Of a stretch of DNA of 64,000 nucleotides, positions 50,266-57,783 are shown piece after piece. Source of the DNA: Fibrobacterota bacterium (GTDB taxonomy: Bacteria > Fibrobacterota > Fibrobacteria > UBA11236). How positions within the stretch are numbered: the first letter of the stretch is position 1; each line of letters starts with the position of its first letter. The notes under the pieces are model-generated. The model saw only the letters and a list, made by a program, of their open reading frames with translations, was not told the DNA's origin and searched no databases. Made by a program: the position numbers and the translations under genes. The stretch lies in assembly GCA_028287505.1 (NCBI GenBank), contig JAQBPN010000008.1, positions 21,328-85,327 on the forward strand, in the 5' to 3' direction.

Positions 50266-51117
50266 GTGGAATCCGGTCGTCCCATTGTATTTCAATACCT
50301 TGATTATCGGGAGTTTCTGCGCGACCTGATCAAGCATGAATGCTCCAAAGGTCAACGAATGTCCTTGCGCACCTTTACTGCCCGTGTTCTTCCCGCCCTC
50401 TCTTCGTCCGGACTCCTCTCCGGCGTCCTCAAAGGCAAAAAGAACCTGGGTCCGACTCTAAGGACCAAGTTCGCACAGTCCTTGCAACTCAAAGCTAGAG
50501 AGGTGCAGTTCTTTGAACTCCTTGTCCAATTCAACCAGGCCACCGATATGGAGGAGAAAAATCAATTTTTCCTCCATCTCTCACGCTTTCGCAATTCCCG
50601 GGCGAAGCTGGTTGCCGAAGGGCAGTACCTGTTTTTCAGTCGATGGTACTATCCGGTCGTGTGGAACTACTTCGGGATCAACCAAAAGCAGAAGAATCCC
50701 ATGGAAATCGCCCTATCCATCTATCCCCCGCTCTCGCCGGCGCAGGTTGAGGAAGCCATCCGCTTGCTTTTGGAACTGGGTTTAATCAAGAAACTCGCAA
50801 ACGGATATACCGTGACCGACAACCATTTGACCACGGAACCGGAGTTCAGAGGCTTGATTGCCACCCAATACAACCAGCAGTTTCTACAACTGGCGCACGA
50901 ATCCCTTCATCATGTGGACCCGAAGCATCGCCTCTTCAACACTCGGGTATTTTCCGCCGCGCGGACAACCATCGACGTCATTAAGGAAAAGATGACGGTT
51001 TTCCAGCAAGAAATACAGGAAATCCTTGATAGAGACCCAAACTCCGAATGCATTTACACTCTTGGGGTGCAATTGTATCCTAACACGCGCTCCCCTGGAT
51101 TGGATAAGGGAGATTGA
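50266..51117 (+). CDS. TIGR02147-family protein (Fibrobacterota-type putative regulator), copy 1
   Basis: This 283-residue cytoplasmic protein begins with GTG at 50266 (MESGRPIVFQYLDYREFLRDL). Family hallmarks: YLDYREFLRD, SLRTFTARVLP with SSSGLLSGVLKGKKNL (a helix-turn-helix-like region near residues 35-65), FFELLVQFNQATDMEEKNQFF, FSRWYYPVVWNYF and a C-terminal LGVQLYPNT. The family is nearly confined to Fibrobacter-type genomes and is generally annotated as a conserved hypothetical; a DNA-binding role is inferred from the N-terminal helices. A lipoprotein gene follows after 34 bases, the same pairing as at 56902-55254. It diverges from the RHS operon across the palindrome at 50200. Confidence 0.85.
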   Translation: MESGRPIVFQYLDYREFLRDLIKHECSKGQRMSLRTFTARVLPALSSSGLLSGVLKGKKNLGPTLRTKFAQSLQLKAREVQFFELLVQFNQATDMEEKNQFFLHLSRFRNSRAKLVAEGQYLFFSRWYYPVVWNYFGINQKQKNPMEIALSIYPPLSPAQVEEAIRLLLELGLIKKLANGYTVTDNHLTTEPEFRGLIATQYNQQFLQLAHESLHHVDPKHRLFNTRVFSAARTTIDVIKEKMTVFQQEIQEILDRDPNSECIYTLGVQLYPNTRSPGLDKGD

Positions 51118-51151
51118 TGTATCTTTCCCTCCTTTTGGCCACTCTTAACCC

Positions 51152-51934
51152 ATGAATCGAATGTTCTGGAAATCCAGTCTCATTTTAAGCTTGGGCGCAT
51201 TGTTCATTGCATGTTGGCAAAATGTCGGCGAAAAGACGACTAGCACCAGCATCACAACCGGTAACCCGACCAAAATAGGACTAGTGTTCATAGAACAAAA
51301 TAGCGCCGATACACGGGTGCACATTTCAGGTAGCCTCGGTATTTTCGCGGCAAATCAAGTCCCGGTCCTGGACTCTCTGCCGTATTTAACCATCAAGCTG
51401 GTAAATCAAGATACATTCAACCTATCGACAGGCGCCATTGAGGACCTTATAGGGTCGCACCTCTATGATACAACATTCATAATGCCAGACGACTCCATTG
51501 CCTCCTTTAACATCCTTGTCCAATCAAGAGAGGGTGCAGCCGTTATCAGAGGTTTGAAATACAATTACGACAAAAAATATTTCCAAGGCACTGCTCCTCC
51601 CCCGGGTGCCGATTTTCATGTTTACATGCAACGTACTGTGCCCTTTGGCGGTTCAATAAAGATTCCGGAAGAATTACTGGCTATCGAGAGGTATGATTTT
51701 TATGCATGTATCCCAGGAACGCCTTTTTATTCAAAACTCGACAAAATGGGAGCGTTTTCTATGCAAGTGCCTAAGGGGAAATATGAGGGTCGATTTGTCG
51801 TCATCCAAGTAGAAGGCCTTTTAAGTGGCATAGCTTGGAAAGCAAAAATTTTTGGCGTGAGCGATAGCCTCTATACGGAGAAAAACGATGCGTACATGCC
51901 ATCAGAGGTCATTGACTCGGTTTATGCAAAATAA
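51152..51934 (+). CDS. Lipoprotein of the 'TGNPT' family, paired with TIGR02147 copy 1
   Basis: This 260-residue protein starts at the ATG at 51152. The signal ends LGALFIAC (lipobox). The mature N-terminus has TTSTSITTGNPTKIGLVF, then SGSLGIFAANQVPVLDSLPYLTIKL, IPEELLAIERYDFYACIPGTPFYSKLDKMGAFSMQVPKGKYEGRF. The same order (TGNPT, a beta strand, xPV, ... FYxxL.xxGxFxxxxPxGKYxG) is found in the genes at 51924 and 55254. Function unknown; the fold is probably beta-rich. It is markedly AT-rich. Its end overlaps the next gene by 11 bases. Confidence 0.75.
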   Translation: MNRMFWKSSLILSLGALFIACWQNVGEKTTSTSITTGNPTKIGLVFIEQNSADTRVHISGSLGIFAANQVPVLDSLPYLTIKLVNQDTFNLSTGAIEDLIGSHLYDTTFIMPDDSIASFNILVQSREGAAVIRGLKYNYDKKYFQGTAPPPGADFHVYMQRTVPFGGSIKIPEELLAIERYDFYACIPGTPFYSKLDKMGAFSMQVPKGKYEGRFVVIQVEGLLSGIAWKAKIFGVSDSLYTEKNDAYMPSEVIDSVYAK

Positions 51935-52820
51935 TCGAGCGGATTTGTGTTTGCCAAATGCAGTGAATGGTAATCTTTTTTTATTTGCTAAAAATCTGAC
52001 TCTAATTCGCAAAATCGGGTTCATAGGGGCGACTTCTCTTCTTTTTTTATCAAGCTGCCAAACCGATCATTCATCAGTATTGGTAACTGAAATCTGTAAC
52101 TCCAAAAATGATACCCCAACCCCGAAACTTAAGCTGATCTTCACTGAATATTCGCGACCGGCTCCTACTATGGCGGCATATACCGTAAATATTTTTCCAA
52201 GCAATCAAATACCCGTTTTAGACTCCGTTCCGAATTCTACTTACAGTGTGAACTATTCCAACGTATTTGTATTAGAAAAGGAGCATTTAAAGTGGCTAAT
52301 CGAAGGCGCCGTACCAAGTACGGATTACAACTCCGGAGTTGATTCTATATATCCATTTTCTTTGTTCATTCAGGGAATAATATGGGGGGCGCCATCCAAT
52401 CATATTCGTGCGGCGCTATGCCAAATACAATATGACAGCAGGAAAAAATGTTTTCTAAATATTGCAGCCGAACCTATTGACTCTTTAAATATTGCCATAT
52501 CAGAGTTGGTTTCATATAAAGGAATGATAGAAGTGCCGATGCAGGGTGAGCAACTGCACTTTTTCTTTGTACCTGGCAGCCCTTTCTACGCGGTACTTGA
52601 CACCATGGGCAGATTTAACATCAAATTACCTCCGGGTAAATATTTTGGAAAACTTTTATCGTTTTCCTCTATCTTAGTTAGATATGCTCCAATATTCGAT
52701 TTAAGAGATTCATTGAATACCGATTCAAGTCAGTCTTTTAAGTTATTCCCTGCAGGGGACTCGGTTCAATCTCCCTATTATATAAAAGACCTTTTCAATA
52801 AATTCGGAAAAAACTATTAG
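51924..52820 (+). CDS. Second lipoprotein of the same family in tandem
   Basis: The 298-residue frame begins at the ATG at 51924, inside the end of the preceding gene. That start puts about 30 residues ahead of the hydrophobic segment KIGFIGATSLLFLSSC, so the true start may be a later non-ATG codon. Lipobox LSSC. Homology to the preceding protein is visible in PKLKLIFTEY, NIFPSNQIPVLDSVPNSTY, FFFVPGSPFYAVLDTMGRFNIKLPPGKYFGKL. The TGNPT motif itself is not kept. It appears to be a diverged tandem duplicate, and it is among the most AT-rich genes in the window. Confidence 0.65.
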   Translation: MQNNRADLCLPNAVNGNLFLFAKNLTLIRKIGFIGATSLLFLSSCQTDHSSVLVTEICNSKNDTPTPKLKLIFTEYSRPAPTMAAYTVNIFPSNQIPVLDSVPNSTYSVNYSNVFVLEKEHLKWLIEGAVPSTDYNSGVDSIYPFSLFIQGIIWGAPSNHIRAALCQIQYDSRKKCFLNIAAEPIDSLNIAISELVSYKGMIEVPMQGEQLHFFFVPGSPFYAVLDTMGRFNIKLPPGKYFGKLLSFSSILVRYAPIFDLRDSLNTDSSQSFKLFPAGDSVQSPYYIKDLFNKFGKNY

Positions 52821-52919
52821 TTAAGGTGCGCGATCTTTAACCCATTCCCAAGCAAGCGCGAAGTAGAAATAATTCGTCCTGACTCCGCTCGCGGGTATCC
52901 GGTTGATGGCCGATCCACC
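52821..52919 (-). pseudogene. Remnant duplicate of the 3' end of the neighbouring protease gene
   Basis: The minus strand reads NRIPASGVRTNYFYFALAW then EWVKDRAP and a TAA stop at 52821-52823. The intact gene 128 bases away ends NRIPASGSRTNYFYYAIAW, TWVKDHAN. Only about 32 codons survive. Confidence 0.75.
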
Positions 52920-52948
52920 TCGGTACTGTAATCGCTCTCTGCGACTCC

Positions 52949-54856
52949 CTAATTCGCGTGATCCTTCACCCAAGTCCAAGCAATCGCGTAGTAAAAATAA
53001 TTCGTTCTCGATCCGCTGGCGGGAATCCGGTTGGAGTAGGGCGCGACGTCGATGTAGTATGAGCTGCCCGCCGTCAATTCGCTGGCCGCGATATCCACGA
53101 CCTCCACGTTGTTGTCCCAGCTGGACGAATACCTGGTCGAGCCGTTGTACTGTACGATCAGATCCAAATCGCTCAGTGCATTAATGCTTCCCCCGACCAC
53201 CGGATTGCTGTCCCAAGTTAAAACCGCGCGCAAATGTTTTCCGCTCGGCTTCGGATTCGGGACCAGGTAATTGAATCTTTTGTTTCCCGCCGAAAAATCC
53301 GCCGCGTACATGGAAGCGGCCATCATGCCTTTCTCGACCGCGGAACCGCTTACAGCGACAGTGGTGTGGTTTTGGGCAAAGGAGACCGCCTCGGAACCAG
53401 ACACTACTCCGGAGCCGTCCCGGCCATCAGTACCGGAAGTCCAATCCCCGCCGTCCACATTCTGCGCAGTAAGGATCATGGTCGCCCGCACCTTCTCCGG
53501 CCAACCGGCCAAGCGACTGTCGGCAGCGATCACATCGGCGGCGATGCCATTGCCAACCCCGGCACTCCAGCTCGTGCCACATGCTACCGTACCGGATCCT
53601 GCCAAGCATGTGCTCGCAAAATCAGTACCCGTGTAAGGTGTGCCTGGAACCACCACATGCGGCATTTCCCTGTCGCCAGCGCAATTCGCGCCGCTACCCG
53701 AGATGCAGCTGCCATACACGGGAGGGGGGTTCTTGGTCTGAGTGCAGTCCGCAAGTTCATATGTGCTATTGTTTGTGTGTCTAACATCTCCCACACTGAT
53801 TCCATTATAACCTTGCCAGTTTACTTCATAGCTATAGCCGGCGTTGCCCGAACCGTTCACGTATACGGGATATGGGTAGCGGTAAGCAAAATCATCCATG
53901 ACCAGAAATTCCGAATTGGTGGCGTGATAGGGGGAAGTGCCACCCCGCGTGAGACTCATGTTCACGGTTTGGATGCCATTGTTGATGAGGTAATTGACGT
54001 CATTGGAGCCATCATACGTGACGCTAAGCCGATGGTAGAAGGAAGCTGAAGGCGCGGTCGCGATCAAGCAACGGAAGACGCCATTGGCGTGCCGGATTTC
54101 CCATGCGTCACTGCTCACATTCGCATCATAGGCCACCGGAGTGACTCCGATACAGCTCAAGAAACCGGAAGTCAGCCCGGTCTCGAACGTGGCGGCGTGA
54201 ACACCTGATCCAGCTCCCGATGGAACTCCGCCTGGATTGTAGGCGGAACTGTTCAATGTCAAAAGATCCGGGCTCATGCGGGTTTCTTCGTGGATCAAAT
54301 CCATTGCCGCGACATCGGGATCCTGTTTCAGGGATTCCAATTGCGACCGGGTCAGTTCCCCTTCGGCAACGCTGTTACCGCGAGTCTCCATGCCTAGTAT
54401 CCCATGGCGCTGGAACAGAGACTCTAAACTGGAAATGGGAGCAAGCGCGGCTGCTGCGATGCTGCTTGCACGCAATTCCTCGGTCGAGGCTACTGTTTTA
54501 TCGGGATAGCTGATAGGGGGATATTTCAAATGCACAATGACTTGGGCGCGGGATTGCTGTCCCATGCCGGGAATTTTTTCCGCCAACTCTTCGCTGAAGG
54601 GTCCGCGCTGCGCGTGCACAATGGCGGTTTCACTCTCCGCCAAGGCGTCAAGACTGAGGGAGCTTGGTGAACCTTCCAGAATCACCTGCGCTTCCATTCT
54701 GCCGGTGACGGAATTAAGGACCTTTTTCGCTTTGATGACGCGTCCAGGCATTGCATGCGGATATTCGAAATAGCGGGAACCGTCCTGGGTTTCTTGCCCC
54801 CAAATCATGCCCATTGAGAATATGGAGATACCGAATACGCGCGAGTACGTTTTCAT
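52949..54856 (-). CDS. Subtilisin-like (S8) serine protease with Glu at the Asp position
   Basis: This 635-residue protein starts at the ATG at 54856 behind AGAGG. Signal VFGISIFSMGMIWG. There is a propeptide-like region to about residue 200, then the peptidase. The Ser is in CGTSWSAGVGNG (S429), the oxyanion Asn in GSGNAG (N338), and the His in IRHANGVF (H256); the position of the usual Asp (IDTG) reads FETG (E225). The C-terminal domain HLRAVLTWDSNPVV with LSDLDLIVQYNG is the sandwich that follows many subtilases. It is probably a secreted protease or surface processing enzyme. A palindrome lies 28 bases upstream. The extra copy of its last codons at 52821 shows a past duplication. Confidence 0.82.
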   Translation of the reverse strand: MKTYSRVFGISIFSMGMIWGQETQDGSRYFEYPHAMPGRVIKAKKVLNSVTGRMEAQVILEGSPSSLSLDALAESETAIVHAQRGPFSEELAEKIPGMGQQSRAQVIVHLKYPPISYPDKTVASTEELRASSIAAAALAPISSLESLFQRHGILGMETRGNSVAEGELTRSQLESLKQDPDVAAMDLIHEETRMSPDLLTLNSSAYNPGGVPSGAGSGVHAATFETGLTSGFLSCIGVTPVAYDANVSSDAWEIRHANGVFRCLIATAPSASFYHRLSVTYDGSNDVNYLINNGIQTVNMSLTRGGTSPYHATNSEFLVMDDFAYRYPYPVYVNGSGNAGYSYEVNWQGYNGISVGDVRHTNNSTYELADCTQTKNPPPVYGSCISGSGANCAGDREMPHVVVPGTPYTGTDFASTCLAGSGTVACGTSWSAGVGNGIAADVIAADSRLAGWPEKVRATMILTAQNVDGGDWTSGTDGRDGSGVVSGSEAVSFAQNHTTVAVSGSAVEKGMMAASMYAADFSAGNKRFNYLVPNPKPSGKHLRAVLTWDSNPVVGGSINALSDLDLIVQYNGSTRYSSSWDNNVEVVDIAASELTAGSSYYIDVAPYSNRIPASGSRTNYFYYAIAWTWVKDHAN

Positions 54857-54882
54857 TGCCCACCTCTTTTAGGAAACTGCGG

Positions 54883-54896
54883 ATACAAATTGTGTC
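54883..54896. promoter_or_regulatory. Candidate operator, ACAAATTGT core (protease side)
   Basis: GA-T-ACAAATTGT-G-TC is nearly symmetric and lies 27 bases upstream of the protease start on the minus strand. The core recurs at 55186-55194. Confidence 0.35.
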
Positions 54897-55180
54897 TGCG
54901 GATCCCTCACCAGACCGAGAACCGCTTGCCCTTATACGGCAACAAGCCGATTGGGAAATTGTCCTATTGAATTGGATGGCGAAACTACCGTTTCGACCGA
55001 TTGTATCTGGAGAGGACATGTGGGAAATCATACAGGGCGGAAGATATCCGGCCGTTTGGGCGTTGGGTTTCTTTGAGGGAAACCCTATTTCGGTACTAGG
55101 GAAGAAAGGGAAAACCTCTAAATCCCGGAGCTATTTCCCTTCAAATTAGGGTTAAAAAAAAGAAAAAATCCCATTTTAAG

Positions 55181-55200
55181 TACGCACAAATTGTACGTGG
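55181..55200. promoter_or_regulatory. Candidate operator, ACG-N-ACAAATTGT-N-CGT
   Basis: The element is symmetric except for one base pair. A related sequence ACGCACATTTTGTAC is at 56972-56986, and an inverted related one, GTACTATTGTGCGTA, at 57041-57055; the three flank the TIGR02147 copy-2 cassette. Confidence 0.35.
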
Positions 55201-55253
55201 AAAACCTGACTCTTTTCCATCCAAGTGTCTCAAAGAAAATTTGGTTGGCGGAC

Positions 55254-56069
55254 TTAGTTAGAGCGCAAGGAGTCAGGAAGCAGTACCCGTTCATGAACCT
55301 CACCTCTGGTGAGGTTCGATGTGCCTGCGTCCAGTGAGGTCGTCAAAGAATAGACTGAAGCCGAATCCACACCGGAGATCTGGTTTTCCTTTCTGGGAAG
55401 GGAAAGCAGAAACCCGTCGTACTTATCCTTCGGTAAATTGGGCATTGCGAAAACACCGCGTTCCACTTTGGCTTTATAACCGGTTCCATAAATGAAGAGA
55501 TAATAATCGAGCAGGAGACTGAAATTGGACGTATCGACGATCCCTTGGAAGGCCACCAGCGGCGCCAATTGCCCCTTAATGACCGCCGTGGCCCCGTTGC
55601 CGGGAGGTTTCTGATCCTCGTCCCGTAGTACGAAGTCGCCTTCAGCCTTACGCCAAGTGAAACCTTTCAGGATGACGCCCTGGCTATCCCCGGTCACCAC
55701 AACGTTGAACATAAAGTTGGACCCGTTTTTCGACCCCTTGGGCCACAACGAATCCGGCAACGATTGGAACGCTTTCACATTGAGGGATGCCTGGGTCATG
55801 CCATTCACATTCACCTTCAGCAGAGGTGCGGGCGCATAACCTTCAACAGGGATCTGGGTCGAAGCATAAACGCTGAGGTCACCCGTGATCGGCACCGCCC
55901 CGGAATCATTCTTAAAGGCGACTTCGATCTCCGTCGGGTTGCCCGTTCCCACGCTGGTGCCCGCCATCTGCAAATCGCAGTGGGTGAATGCCATTACAAC
56001 GACAAGGCCGCACAAGGCGGTCTTCCACTTTAAAGGCATCCGGAACTTTTTATTGCGCGCATCACACAT
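55254..56069 (-). CDS. Lipoprotein of the 'TGNPT' family, paired with TIGR02147 copy 2
   Basis: This 271-residue protein starts at the ATG at 56069, sharing a base with the stop of the TIGR02147 gene (TGATG); an ATG at 56039 is the alternative. The signal ends VVVMAFTHC (lipobox). The mature part begins LQMAGTSVGTGNPTEIEVAF, then ITGDLSVYASTQIPVEGYAPAPLLKV, LFIYGTGYKAKVERGVFAMPNLPKDKYDGFLLSL. Same architecture as the lipoprotein at 51152. The start-stop overlap with the regulator-like gene indicates coupled synthesis. Function unknown. Confidence 0.8.
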   Translation of the reverse strand: MCDARNKKFRMPLKWKTALCGLVVVMAFTHCDLQMAGTSVGTGNPTEIEVAFKNDSGAVPITGDLSVYASTQIPVEGYAPAPLLKVNVNGMTQASLNVKAFQSLPDSLWPKGSKNGSNFMFNVVVTGDSQGVILKGFTWRKAEGDFVLRDEDQKPPGNGATAVIKGQLAPLVAFQGIVDTSNFSLLLDYYLFIYGTGYKAKVERGVFAMPNLPKDKYDGFLLSLPRKENQISGVDSASVYSLTTSLDAGTSNLTRGEVHERVLLPDSLRSN

Positions 56070-56902
56070 CAGGGCATCTTGGTATTGGGATATAATTGCA
56101 TACTCAAAGTGCAAATCCTATCGGTTTCACGTTCCCGATCGATGATTTCCTTCAACTCCTCTTGAAATGATACTATACGCTCCTTGATGGCTTCAAATCC
56201 ACGTTCGGAGGTGGAAAACACCAAGGTATTGTACTGTCGGTATTCCGGGGCTACGGAATCGAGCATGTTCGCGGCCATTTGTATGAATTGGAGATTATAA
56301 TGCTTGGCCAGGAAACCTCTGAATTCAGGTTCCGTGGCGATATGTTTGTCCGTTACGGCGTACCCGTTGGCCATTTTCTTGATGAGCTTCAGGCTCATCA
56401 GCAGTTGGATGGCTTCTTCCACCTGGTTTGACGTGACGGTGGGGTGGATTCTCTTGGCGATTTCCACCGGGTTGGTCTGGGTTTGGTTGAGTTCGAAATA
56501 GTTCCAGATCACCGGATAATACCAGTTTGAAAAGAATTTGTATTGGCTTTCGCTCAGGATCTTGGCCTTGGAGCCGCGAAACTGGGACAGTTGCAAAAAG
56601 TAATGGTTCTTTTCCTCCATGTCCTTGGCCTGATTGAATTGGACCAGGAACTCGAAGTATTGGGCTTCCCGCTCTTTCAAAGCCATGGCCCGGACGAACT
56701 TGGGTCGCAGGGTGGAACTCATGTTCCGCTTGCCCTTCAGGATTGCGTAGAGCAGGCCCGAGGTGAAGAGGGTGGGGCTGATTTTTCCGGAGAAGGTCCG
56801 CAAGGAAAAGAGACGGTTGATCGTCTTCTCATGCTTGCAGTAATCCTTGATGAATTCCCGGTAATTCAGAAACAGGAAAATGTTCGGTCGTTCTTTGTCC
56901 AT
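56069..56902 (-). CDS. TIGR02147-family protein, copy 2
   Basis: This 277-residue protein starts at the ATG at 56902 (MDKERPNIFLFLNYREF), chosen because it aligns with the start of copy 1; ATG and other starts up to 56977 add non-conserved residues. It matches copy 1 closely along its length: FSLRTFSGKISP, FTSGLLYAILKGKRNM, YFEFLVQFNQAKDMEEKNHYF, FSNWYYPVIWNYF and a C-terminal LSMQLYPNT. The N-terminal helices could bind DNA. It is in an operon with the lipoprotein at 55254. Two palindrome-like elements lie upstream at 56971 and 57041. Confidence 0.85.
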   Translation of the reverse strand: MDKERPNIFLFLNYREFIKDYCKHEKTINRLFSLRTFSGKISPTLFTSGLLYAILKGKRNMSSTLRPKFVRAMALKEREAQYFEFLVQFNQAKDMEEKNHYFLQLSQFRGSKAKILSESQYKFFSNWYYPVIWNYFELNQTQTNPVEIAKRIHPTVTSNQVEEAIQLLMSLKLIKKMANGYAVTDKHIATEPEFRGFLAKHYNLQFIQMAANMLDSVAPEYRQYNTLVFSTSERGFEAIKERIVSFQEELKEIIDRERETDRICTLSMQLYPNTKMP

Positions 56903-56970
56903 CCTATGCAAAATGATAGCCATATTTGGCCCAAGCCTGCCGCGCGTGGTTTTTCCCCGGAATCCGAAAA

Positions 56971-57058
56971 CACGCACATTTTGTACACTTTTTCTTGCGA
57001 AATACGCTGAAAAACGGGTTTTTACCCCTAGTTCCCCTAAGTACTATTGTGCGTATCC
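56971..57058. promoter_or_regulatory. Two related half-palindromes upstream of TIGR02147 copy 2
   Basis: CACGCACATTTTGTACACTT at 56971-56990 and, in the opposite orientation, GTACTATTGTGCGTATCC at 57041-57058 share ACGCACA and GTAC with the element at 55181. They are candidate operator or promoter parts for the cassette. Confidence 0.35.
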
Positions 57059-57156
57059 TTAGGGCCCTTAGGGTCACGGGATAAGTCGGTAGGAGGCCCA
57101 ACATTCGCCCCAAACCCTACTCCCTGCGCAGGAAAAGTCTTGGCGTCCAAAACGCC

Positions 57157-57603
57157 TTGGTTTTGATTCCTGGATTAGAAGATTCCCTGGCCGAAAATCC
57201 GCTCCGGCTTCGGGCCGATTCTCCCCGCCCTGAGAACATCCTGGTGGTGGATGATGACGATGCCGTCCGGGAGTTGATGGCCATAGTGCTTGAGTCGGAT
57301 GGGTTCAATGTACTGCGCGCCCGCCATAGCAAGGAAGCGCTTCTCTTCAACGAGGAGTTTCCCGGGACCCTGCATCTGCTGCTGACGGACTTCTCCATGA
57401 AACCTTATCAGAACGGTTTCGAGCTTGCCCAGCAGGTACGGGCCAGCCGGCCGGAGATCAAGGTGGTCTACGCGTCCGGATACGTGGAACATGAGATCCT
57501 GCAGGATGAAATCGTATCCGAAGCATCAGCCTTCATGGCCAAACCGTTCTCCCCCTCCAGTTTGCTGGAGTGCATTCACAAATCCCTGGGCATTGCGGCC
57601 TAA
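57157..57603 (+). CDS. Single receiver-domain protein, start uncertain (possible fragment)
   Basis: About 148 residues hold one receiver domain: ILVVDDDDAVRELMAIVLESDGFNVL, LLLTDFSMKPYQNGFELAQQVR with the phospho-acceptor Asp, VYASGY and the Lys in MAKPFSPSSLLECI. This type is usually the C-terminal receiver of a hybrid kinase. No in-frame ATG precedes the domain and no ribosome-binding site is clear; TTG at 57157 is used. It may be a stand-alone regulator or the leftover end of a larger kinase gene truncated at the edge of the accessory region. Confidence 0.65.
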   Translation: MVLIPGLEDSLAENPLRLRADSPRPENILVVDDDDAVRELMAIVLESDGFNVLRARHSKEALLFNEEFPGTLHLLLTDFSMKPYQNGFELAQQVRASRPEIKVVYASGYVEHEILQDEIVSEASAFMAKPFSPSSLLECIHKSLGIAA

Positions 57604-57646
57604 CGCCTGAAAAGGACGGCCCGTCCACGGATTTGCGTCTTCGCCC

Positions 57647-57681
57647 TGTCCACCAACTGGACACCGTCCACCCGGTGGACA
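57647..57681. promoter_or_regulatory. Tandem activator-binding sites GTCCA-N5-TGGAC
   Basis: TGTCCA-CCAAC-TGGACA (57647-57663) and CGTCCA-CCCGG-TGGACA (57665-57681) are adjacent, with centres 18 bases apart. Relative to the start predicted from the -24/-12 element at 57755 they lie near -126 and -108, typical for a sigma-54 activator. The same motif is at 29569 and 34401. Confidence 0.65.
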
Positions 57682-57754
57682 CCGTTTGACCGCTTCTTTA
57701 CCCTGAATCCGGTGATTTTGCCGTGTTTGGCGGCGACGGGAGCCGCCTGGAACC

Positions 57755-57770
57755 TGGTACGTCCCTTGCT
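57755..57770 (+). promoter_or_regulatory. Candidate sigma-54 promoter (-24/-12)
   Basis: TGGTACG-TCCC-TTGCT differs from the sigma-54 consensus TGGCACG-N4-TTGCW at one base and has exact GG-N10-GC spacing. The start site would be near 57781, almost at the ATG at 57784, so the leader would be very short. Confidence 0.6.
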
Positions 57771-57783
57771 TTTCCAATAGGGT

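Larger units (their letters stand above)
54857..55253. other. Intergenic region between the protease and the second lipoprotein cassette
   Basis: This 397-base stretch holds no supported gene. It contains the palindromes at 54883-54896 and 55181-55200, both with the core ACAAATTGT, and an A-rich run at 55154-55168. An open frame spanning 54751-55149 starts antisense to the protease and has no independent support. Confidence 0.55.

Noticed and set aside
54751..55149. Plus-strand open frame of 132 codons next to the protease
   Set aside because: Its first third is antisense to the protease 5' end, and the rest has no recognisable motif or start signal.
57614..57626. GGACG-GCC-CGTCC as a further activator site
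   Set aside because: Arm order is reversed relative to the motif; it more likely forms part of a hairpin after the receiver gene.
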